A DNA stretch of 11,116 nt from an uncultured Acetatifactor sp. GTDB lineage: Bacteria; Bacillota; Clostridia; Lachnospirales; Lachnospiraceae. Of this stretch, positions 5,614-11,116 are shown piece after piece. The translations under genes and the position numbers were made by a program. The stretch is taken from the NCBI GenBank assembly GCA_934394515.1, contig CAKRRU010000085.1, positions 1-11,116 of the forward strand, given 5' to 3'. Below the pieces are notes generated by a model. The model did not search any database. It was not told the DNA's origin and saw only the letters and a program-made list of their open reading frames with translations. The first letter of the stretch is position 1. Each line of letters opens with the position of its first letter.

Positions 5614-8136
5614 ATGACAAGAGAAGAATTCAGACAGTTAAGCAAAGATCATATCTTATATCTGGACGGCGCTACCGGTTCCAATCTGGTAAAAGCCGGA
5701 ATGCCTTCGGGGGTCTGTCCCGAACAGTGGATACTGGAACACCGGGAGGTTATGCTGCAATTACAGAAAACGTATGTGCAGTCGGGAACCAATATTCTGT
5801 ATGCACCGACATTTACTGCCAATCGTGTGAAGCTGGCAGAATATCATCTGGAAAATAATATGACTTCCATGATCCATGACCTGGTAGCGATTTCAAAAGA
5901 AGCTGCCGCAAGTACACCGGGACAAACGGTGCTCGTGGCCGGTGATATCACTATGACCGGTGAGCAGTTAAAGCCCATGGGGAAAATGGAACTGGAAGAG
6001 TTGATCGATATTTATAAGGAGCAGATTCTCTGCATGGTGGATGCCGGAGCAGACCTTTTGGTAGTGGAGACCATGATGAGTCTGGCAGAGACCAGGGCGG
6101 CACTGATCGCCGCCAAAGAAGTCTGCACCCTGCCGGTTATCGCAACACTTACTTTCGAAGCAGACGGCAGAACACTGTTCGGCACGGATGCAAAAACTGC
6201 GGCTATCGTACTGGAAAGTCTGGGTGCCAGTGCTGTCGGAGCCAACTGCTCTACGGGACCTGCCCAGATGGAACAGATTATTTCCGATATGCTATCCGTC
6301 ACAACGATCCCTGTGATTGCCAAGCCGAATGCGGGACTTCCCTATCTGGATGAGAACGGCAGCACCTGTTATAACATGGAGGCGGAAGAGTTTGCAGAGG
6401 AAATGGCGGTACTGGTCAATGTGGGAGCTACCATTTTGGGCGGCTGCTGCGGTACGACACCGGAATTCATAAGGCAGATTCATGAACGCTTCGGCACAGA
6501 TGCAACGGTAACGGTACCCAGAAGACCAGACGGTATCCGGTATCTGACTTCGGAACGTGTTACAGTCGGCTTTGGACTGGATGACGGATTTTTCGTCGTA
6601 GGAGAGCGTATCAATCCTACGGGCAAAAAAGCTCTGCAGGCACAGCTTCGGGAGGGCAGCTTTGAAAAAGTCATACAGTTTGCCGAAGAGCAGGAAAACT
6701 GCGGTGCAAAGGTACTGGACATCAATATGGGAATGAGCGGTATTGATGAAAAGGCCAGTATGCTTCGGGCACTGGAAGAAGTCAGCGGTGTGACCAATCT
6801 GCCGCTTTCACTAGACTCCAGTTATGTTGAAGTCTTAGAGGCCGCTCTTCGCAACTATCCCGGACGGGCACTGGTTAATTCCGTTTCTCTGGAGACGGAA
6901 AAATTTGAAAAACTGCTTCCTGTTGTAGCTAAATACGGTGCTATGTTTATCCTGCTTCCTCTGTCGGATGCGGGATTGCCTAAGGATATCGGGGAAAAGA
7001 AAGAGATCATTCATAAGATTTATGACCGTGCCGTGTCACTTGGAATGCGCAAGGAAGATATTGTGGTAGACGGTCTGGTGGCAACGGTAGGAGCCAATCC
7101 CAAAGCGGCGCTGGAGACCCTGGAGACGATCCGGTACTGCAAAGCAAACGGATTTGCCACGATCTGCGGCTTGTCCAATATTTCTTTCGCCATGCCGGAG
7201 AGAGGATTTGTCAATACGGCATTTTTAACGCTGGCTATCCAGGCAGGACTTACCATGGCTATCGCAAACCCGTCCCAGGAGCTTCTTATGAGCTGTGCGC
7301 TTGCTGCGGATCTGTTATTGAACAAAGAAGATGCGGCACTGCGTTACATAGAATATGCCGGCGGCGTTAAGGAGCGCAGAGAAGAAAAAGAGGCCGAGCT
7401 TGCGAAAAAGATGGCACTTCTGGAAAAACAGGGGGGACAGTCCGGACAGACAGGCAGTACCGGCAGTGAAAAAAAAGAAACCGTGACAGAGAATGCACCT
7501 CAGATCAATGAAATGCAGGACAAGCTGAAAACGGCGGTCCTGAAGGGAAATCGTAACGGTATCGTAAAGATTACGAAGGAAGCCCTGGAAAGCGGAGAAA
7601 AACCAACGGAACTGTTAAATCAGGTATTGCTTCCGGCTATCAATCAGGTGGGAGAATATTTTGACCGGGGAAAATACTTCCTGCCGCAGCTGATCGCCAG
7701 CGCGGAGGCGATGAAGAATTCCATCGAGGTACTGGAACCCCTGTTACAGACGGGAAGCACCGGTGAAGAGATGCCGGTAGTCGTCATTGCCACGGTAGAA
7801 GGCGATATTCATGACATTGGTAAAAACCTGGTGGCACTGATGCTTAAGAATCATGGCTTTCATGTGATCGATCTGGGTAAGGATGTGCCGCAGGCAAAAA
7901 TCCTGGAGACAGCAAAAGAGCATCATGCGGAGTTCATTGCATTGTCAGCACTCATGACCACCACCATGCAGAGAATGCGGGAGATCGTGGCAGCTGCAAA
8001 GGAAGAGGGTATTACAGCCAAGATCATTATCGGCGGAGCCGTGATCACGCAGGAATATGCGGATGAGATCGGAGCAGACGGTTATTCCAAGGATGCGGCG
8101 GATGCGGTGAAGCTTGCAAAAAGTCTGATGGAATAA
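5614..8136 (+). CDS. metH: Cobalamin-dependent methionine synthase, short form (HMT, pterin and B12 domains)
   Basis: This 840-residue cytoplasmic enzyme moves a methyl group from methyl-tetrahydrofolate through cobalamin to homocysteine, giving methionine. The homocysteine domain (about 1-290) has all three zinc cysteines: C212 in GANCSTGP and C278-C279 in GGCCGT. The pterin-binding domain (about 325-575) starts with GERINPTG (330-337) and has LDINMG around D369. A Gly/Ser/Thr/Lys linker (about 600-628) leads to the B12 cap (about 629-718) and the cobalamin Rossmann domain (719-840) with DIHDIG at 731-736, where H733 is the cobalt ligand. The protein ends there: the AdoMet/flavodoxin reactivation domain of E. 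coli MetH (about 1227 residues) is absent. The start at 5614 (MTREEFRQLS) is favoured by family pattern and promoter position; ATG 5578 is possible but lies in the -10. Next gene 45 bp downstream, no terminator between. Confidence 0.94.
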   Translation: MTREEFRQLSKDHILYLDGATGSNLVKAGMPSGVCPEQWILEHREVMLQLQKTYVQSGTNILYAPTFTANRVKLAEYHLENNMTSMIHDLVAISKEAAASTPGQTVLVAGDITMTGEQLKPMGKMELEELIDIYKEQILCMVDAGADLLVVETMMSLAETRAALIAAKEVCTLPVIATLTFEADGRTLFGTDAKTAAIVLESLGASAVGANCSTGPAQMEQIISDMLSVTTIPVIAKPNAGLPYLDENGSTCYNMEAEEFAEEMAVLVNVGATILGGCCGTTPEFIRQIHERFGTDATVTVPRRPDGIRYLTSERVTVGFGLDDGFFVVGERINPTGKKALQAQLREGSFEKVIQFAEEQENCGAKVLDINMGMSGIDEKASMLRALEEVSGVTNLPLSLDSSYVEVLEAALRNYPGRALVNSVSLETEKFEKLLPVVAKYGAMFILLPLSDAGLPKDIGEKKEIIHKIYDRAVSLGMRKEDIVVDGLVATVGANPKAALETLETIRYCKANGFATICGLSNISFAMPERGFVNTAFLTLAIQAGLTMAIANPSQELLMSCALAADLLLNKEDAALRYIEYAGGVKERREEKEAELAKKMALLEKQGGQSGQTGSTGSEKKETVTENAPQINEMQDKLKTAVLKGNRNGIVKITKEALESGEKPTELLNQVLLPAINQVGEYFDRGKYFLPQLIASAEAMKNSIEVLEPLLQTGSTGEEMPVVVIATVEGDIHDIGKNLVALMLKNHGFHVIDLGKDVPQAKILETAKEHHAEFIALSALMTTTMQRMREIVAAAKEEGITAKIIIGGAVITQEYADEIGADGYSKDAADAVKLAKSLME

Positions 8137-8145
8137 CGCAATTTT

Positions 8146-8165
8146 GAGTATAGATGAGTATAGAT
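8146..8165 (+). repeat. Perfect 10-bp tandem duplication before the AHAS gene
   Basis: GAGTATAGAT occurs twice in direct succession (8146-8155 and 8156-8165), in the 45-bp gap between metH and the AHAS gene, and ends just before the ribosome binding site AAAGGAG (8166-8172). Its role is unknown; it may simply be a slippage duplication. Confidence 0.7.
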
Positions 8166-8181
8166 AAAGGAGCGAATCAAA

Positions 8182-9798
8182 ATGATTGGAGCAGATGCGA
8201 TTATTAAATGTCTGGAAGCGGAAGGGGTAAAAACTGTTTTCGGATATCCCGGCGTTGCGATATGTCCTTTTTTCAACAGTATTCTGGATTCTGAGATCAA
8301 AACAGTGCTGATACGTACGGAACAGAATGCAGCTCACGCAGCCAGCGGGGCAGCCCGTATGACCGGCAGACCCGGGGTATGTGCGGTGACTTCCGGCCCC
8401 GGTGCCACTAATGTGATTACCGGCATTGCCACGGCATTTGCAGACAGTATTCCGTTAGTCTGCATTACAGGCCAGGTCAACAGTGAACTTCTGGGAAGTG
8501 ATGTGTTCCAGGAAGCGGATATCACCGGTGCTGTGGAATCATTTGTGAAATACAGTTATCTTGTGAAAAATGTAAACGATATTCCCAGAGTCTTCAAGGA
8601 AGCATTTTATATAGCCAACACCGGAAGAAAGGGACCTGTACTTATCGATATTCCCATTGATATTCAGAATGCCGTCATCAAGAACTTCCATTATCCGGAA
8701 GAGGTGAATCTGCGTACTTATAAGCCTACGGTTAAGGGACATGCGGTGCAGATCAAAAAGGTCATAAAAGAGCTGGAAAAAGCAAAGCGCCCCATTATCT
8801 GCGCCGGAGGCGGTGTCCTGCTCAGCGAGGCCGAGGAAGAGCTGCGCAGCTTTGCGGAAGAACACGGGATCCCCGTAGTATCTACCATGATGGGGATCGG
8901 TGTCATGCCTACCGAACATCCGCTCTATTACGGGATGGTGGGGAATAACGGCAAGGCTTACGCAAACCGTGCCATGAACGAGTCTGATCTGCTGATCATG
9001 GTAGGTGCCAGAGTGGCAGACCGTGCTGTCAGTCAGCCGGATCTGATCACCCGGAATAAAATTCTGGTACACATTGATGTGGACCCTGCAGAGATCGGTA
9101 AAAATGCCGGTCCGTCAATCCCTCTGGTAGGAGATGCAAAACATATTTTCCAGGATTTCCAGAAAGAAGAGTTCAGCTGTAACTATGAAGACTGGCTCTC
9201 TACCCTGAACGAATATCGCGCTACCATGGAAAAGAAGAGAACACCCAATCCCGATTATGTAGATCCGGCGGCGTTCATCCGGAAGCTTTCCGGAAAAATG
9301 CAGGAAGATGGCATCTATGTGGCAGATGTCGGACAGAATCAGATCTGGTCCTGCAGCTACCATATCGTGAAAAAGGGAAAATTCTTAACTTCCGGCGGTA
9401 TGGGAACCATGGGTTATTCCATTCCCGCAGCCATGGGAGCCAAGACGGCAGCTATGGACAAGCAGGTGATTGCAGTATGCGGTGACGGTTCTTTCCAGAT
9501 GTCCATGATGGAACTGGCGACCATAAAACAGCACCATATTCCGGTAAAGATCATTGTGCTGAAGAATAATTACCTCGGTATGGTACGTGAGTACCAGCAT
9601 TATACCTATAAAGATCATTATTCCGTAGTAGATCTGTCCGGAAGCCCCGATCTGGAAAAACTGTCTGCAGCCTATGACATTCCTTATCTGCGTCTGACCA
9701 ATATGGAACACGTGGATGAAGTCCTGGATGCTTTCCTGGCGGAAGACAATACCATGTTGCTGGAGTGTCTGATCGATCCGATGGATCTGGTAAAATAA
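8182..9798 (+). CDS. ilvB: Acetolactate synthase (AHAS) large subunit, divergent
   Basis: This 538-residue thiamine-diphosphate enzyme would join two pyruvates (or pyruvate and 2-oxobutyrate) in the first common step of branched-chain amino-acid synthesis. Motifs seen: catalytic E47 in RTEQNAAHAA, GPGATN at 72-77, Q98, VFQEADITGA (108-117) with F109-Q110, K123, and the ThDP/Mg motif GDGSF (434-438) with N462-N463. The three ThDP-enzyme domains are complete; the length is slightly short of usual AHAS (about 550-600). Two family signatures are altered. The FAD-associated RFDDRVTG is here RVADRAVS, and GMVRQWQ after the NN is here GMVREYQ, with Tyr471 where AHAS usually has Trp. AAAGGAG at 8166-8172 supports the start. 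An ACT small subunit follows after 20 bp, which argues for AHAS rather than another ThDP enzyme. The symbol is used in the broad sense. Confidence 0.85.
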   Translation: MIGADAIIKCLEAEGVKTVFGYPGVAICPFFNSILDSEIKTVLIRTEQNAAHAASGAARMTGRPGVCAVTSGPGATNVITGIATAFADSIPLVCITGQVNSELLGSDVFQEADITGAVESFVKYSYLVKNVNDIPRVFKEAFYIANTGRKGPVLIDIPIDIQNAVIKNFHYPEEVNLRTYKPTVKGHAVQIKKVIKELEKAKRPIICAGGGVLLSEAEEELRSFAEEHGIPVVSTMMGIGVMPTEHPLYYGMVGNNGKAYANRAMNESDLLIMVGARVADRAVSQPDLITRNKILVHIDVDPAEIGKNAGPSIPLVGDAKHIFQDFQKEEFSCNYEDWLSTLNEYRATMEKKRTPNPDYVDPAAFIRKLSGKMQEDGIYVADVGQNQIWSCSYHIVKKGKFLTSGGMGTMGYSIPAAMGAKTAAMDKQVIAVCGDGSFQMSMMELATIKQHHIPVKIIVLKNNYLGMVREYQHYTYKDHYSVVDLSGSPDLEKLSAAYDIPYLRLTNMEHVDEVLDAFLAEDNTMLLECLIDPMDLVK

Positions 9799-9818
9799 CG
9801 GAAGGGAGCTGTGCATAA

Positions 9819-10307
9819 ATGAAAAGAATATATTCCGTATTGGTAGAGAACCGGTCCGGTGTCCTGTGTAAAGTAGCCGGTCTGTTCTCCAGAAGATGTT
9901 TTAATATTGACAGCCTTGCCGTGGGAGAGACCGATGACCATGCAGTCTCCTGTATGACCATTGTAAGCTCCGGTGACGAGCGTACTCTGGAGCAGATCGA
10001 GAAGCAGCTGAATAAGAAGCTGGATGTCATTAAGGTAAAGACTTTAGCCCAGGAGCAATGTTATACCCGGGAATTGATGTTATTAAAGGTTAAATATAAC
10101 AAGAATAATCGTAGGGATATCATAGAAATCTGCGACATTATGAAAACTGAGATCGTAGATATGTCCAAACACTTTATGATGCTGCAAATCTGCGATGCAC
10201 CGGAGAAAATCGATACTCTGATCAAGATGCTGCAATCCATCAGTATTGTGGAAGTAGCAAGAACCGGCACCCTGGCATTATCAAAATGTGCCGAAAATGA
10301 TGATTAA
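9819..10307 (+). CDS. ilvN: Acetolactate synthase small subunit, first copy (divergent ACT)
   Basis: This 162-residue regulatory subunit activates the AHAS large subunit and normally makes it sensitive to valine. The N-terminal ACT domain (about 1-75) reads IYSVLVENRSGVLCKVAG, then RRCFNIDSLAVG; the C-terminal domain (about 80-160) ends with the family-like VEVARTGTLALS. Compared with E. coli IlvH as I remember it, N11, G14 and N29 are kept, but the serine at 17 is Cys, the Gly of RRGYNI is Cys27, and the Ala at 36 is Gly. These positions line the effector loop, so valine response may differ. AAGGGAG at 9802-9808 and a 20-bp gap to the large-subunit gene indicate co-transcription and probable pairing with it. 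No terminator is visible after it; a new promoter follows. Confidence 0.9.
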   Translation: MKRIYSVLVENRSGVLCKVAGLFSRRCFNIDSLAVGETDDHAVSCMTIVSSGDERTLEQIEKQLNKKLDVIKVKTLAQEQCYTRELMLLKVKYNKNNRRDIIEICDIMKTEIVDMSKHFMMLQICDAPEKIDTLIKMLQSISIVEVARTGTLALSKCAENDD

Positions 10308-10338
10308 AATACATCAATGATAATGTTAAATTCACTAA

Positions 10339-10367
10339 TTGACATTCTGTAATCATCTTGCTATATT
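10339..10367 (+). promoter_or_regulatory. Internal promoter before the second small-subunit gene
   Basis: A perfect TTGACA (10339-10344), a 17-bp spacer and TATATT (10362-10367, 5 of 6) make the best hexamer match in the window. Transcription should begin near 10374, in the 99-129 base gap between the two small-subunit genes, giving a leader of about 60 bases with no T-box or attenuator structure seen. Confidence 0.75.
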
Positions 10368-10436
10368 AAGAATACAGTTGCTGCAAGAGAAGCAAAAAAG
10401 TAACTGATGAAATACGAAAGGTTGTGTAAAGTTTTC

Positions 10437-10955
10437 ATGCAGAAGAGAGTATTTCAATTGTTGGTTGATAACACATCGGGTGTATTGAGCCGTATTTCCG
10501 GATTGTTTTCCCGCCGCGGTTATAATATCGAAAGCATTACGGCAGGTGTGACGGCAGATCCCCGTTTTACCAGGATCACCATTGTGACTTCGGGAGATGA
10601 CGATATTCTGGAACAGATCGAGAAGCAGGTAGGTAAGCTTGTGGATGTCCGGGATATTAAAGAACTGGATCCGGATGACAGTGTGTACCGTGAACTGGTA
10701 CTTGTCAAGGTCAAGGTAGATCCCGAAAAACGTCTGGAGATCCGACAGGGCGTGGAGTTCCTTGCCAACAATTTCCGTGCAAAGATCATTGATGTGGGTG
10801 CAGAGAATCTGATCGTTGAATTTACGGGTAACCACAGTAAAGTAAATGCACTGATCCAGCGCTTTACGGAAGAATATGAAGTGCTGGAACTTGCCAGAAC
10901 CGGTATCACGGGACTGGGCAGAGGCATTGAAAATGTTACATACATTGAAGAATGA
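10437..10955 (+). CDS. ilvN: Acetolactate synthase small subunit, second copy (canonical ACT)
   Basis: The protein has 172 residues and is a second AHAS regulatory subunit. The ACT domain is canonical: VFQLLVDNTSGVLSRISG, then SRRGYNIESITAG with the usual Gly28 and Asn30, and LEQIEKQVGKLVDVRDI. The C-terminal domain ends ELARTGITGLGRG plus a short acidic tail. ATG 10437 is chosen because family members begin just before KRVFxLLVDN; the in-frame ATG at 10407 would add ten unrelated residues. Neither has a good ribosome binding site (GAAAGG at 10416-10421 is 15 bases from 10437), so the start is uncertain. The gene has its own promoter and lies 87 bp before ilvC. It may serve the adjacent large subunit or another AHAS encoded elsewhere. 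It is clearly a paralogue of the first copy, but closer to the family norm. Confidence 0.9.
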   Translation: MQKRVFQLLVDNTSGVLSRISGLFSRRGYNIESITAGVTADPRFTRITIVTSGDDDILEQIEKQVGKLVDVRDIKELDPDDSVYRELVLVKVKVDPEKRLEIRQGVEFLANNFRAKIIDVGAENLIVEFTGNHSKVNALIQRFTEEYEVLELARTGITGLGRGIENVTYIEE

Positions 10956-10973
10956 CGGTACAATATTTATAAG
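10945..10973 (+). promoter_or_regulatory. Candidate promoter of ilvC
   Basis: TTGAAG (10945-10950, 4 of 6) lies 17 bp before TATAAG (10968-10973, 5 of 6), overlapping the end of the second small-subunit gene. The start site would be near 10980, with a leader of about 63 bases. The alternative is simple read-through from 10339-10367. Confidence 0.4.
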
Positions 10974-11010
10974 TTTTGTTAGCTCTAGGGATATCCCTAT
11001 CAGTTATAAA
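10966..11010. repeat. Nested inverted repeats around a perfect 14-bp palindrome, upstream of ilvC
   Basis: TAGGGATATCCCTA (10986-10999) is a perfect palindrome. It is flanked by an outer inverted repeat, TTTATAAG (10966-10973) with GTTATAAA (11003-11010), one mismatch, and then six T residues (11011-11016). It lies about 6-19 bases after the predicted ilvC start site, which suits an operator; a weak terminator or attenuator reading is also possible because of the T-tract. Confidence 0.55.
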
Positions 11011-11042
11011 TTTTTTAACACTCATAACGGAGGAGAAGAAAA

Positions 11043-11116
11043 ATGGCTAAGATTTTTTATCAGGAAGATTGTAATCTCTCTTTATTAGAGGGTAAGACTA
11101 TCGCAATTATCGGCTA
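11043..11116 (+). CDS. ilvC: Ketol-acid reductoisomerase, N-terminal fragment (3' end outside window)
   Basis: Only the first 24 codons are visible: MAKIFYQEDCNLSLLEGKTI and then AIIG, after which a Tyr codon is starting. This matches the N-terminus of bacterial ketol-acid reductoisomerase, where the strand and GYGSQG-type loop of the NADPH-binding Rossmann fold begin. The enzyme rearranges and reduces acetolactate or acetohydroxybutyrate, the product of the AHAS encoded upstream. A strong ribosome binding site GGAGGAG (11029-11035) lies seven bases before the ATG. Its place after the AHAS subunit genes supports the call. Confidence 0.9.
   Translation, partial: MAKIFYQEDCNLSLLEGKTIAIIG

Noticed and set aside
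10317..10352. Eleven-codon frame MIMLNSLIDIL as an ilv leader peptide
   Set aside because: It lies mostly upstream of the promoter at 10339-10367, has no ribosome binding site, and no terminator/antiterminator pair follows it.
10308..10436. T-box or attenuator between the two small-subunit genes
   Set aside because: The leader after the predicted start site is only about 60 bases, with no T-box sequence and no terminator hairpin.

Overview
The window looks like a chromosomal segment from a Clostridia bacterium, most probably Lachnospiraceae. The basis is the gene content (a GGGtGRT protein, a Y-family polymerase paired with a YolD-like protein, a short MetH ending at the B12 domain), moderate GC, AGGAGG-type ribosome binding sites, sigma-A-like promoters and a Firmicutes-type LexA box. 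The genus cannot be fixed by eye. No rRNA, tRNA, CRISPR array, IS element or phage structural gene was seen. The content looks mostly like core genome, with two less understood cassettes.

Layout. (1) 1-946: 3' part of a GGGtGRT-family gene of unknown function, closed by a strong terminator. (2) 945-3066: an SOS-type cassette. A promoter carries a near-consensus LexA box inside its spacer and is followed by a Y-family translesion polymerase and a YolD-like gene. (3) 3097-4946: four small membrane-protein genes in a row (zinc-ribbon TM2, DUF4190-like, DUF2752, DUF4870/Tic20-like), ended by a bidirectional terminator. (4) 4970-5529, minus strand: a single small lipoprotein gene with a TTG start. 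(5) 5553-11116: an amino-acid biosynthesis run. It holds metH (HMT, pterin and B12 domains, no C-terminal reactivation domain), a divergent acetolactate synthase large subunit, a first ACT-domain small subunit, an internal promoter, a second canonical small subunit, and the first 24 codons of ilvC.

How the parts work together. The polymerase and YolD-like genes would be induced when LexA is cleaved after DNA damage. metH makes methionine from homocysteine and methyl-tetrahydrofolate. The ilv genes carry out the first two common steps of branched-chain amino-acid synthesis: AHAS with ACT regulatory subunits, then ketol-acid reductoisomerase. metH to the first small subunit is tightly spaced with no visible terminator and may be one transcript. 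The second small subunit, and possibly ilvC, have their own promoter signals.

The best leads are the LexA box in the polymerase promoter, the four-gene membrane cassette, the AHAS large subunit that departs from the family at the FAD-associated and substrate-specificity motifs, the two unequal tandem small subunits, and a perfect 14-bp palindrome just downstream of a candidate ilvC promoter. I saw nothing that I would call a wholly new system with confidence.
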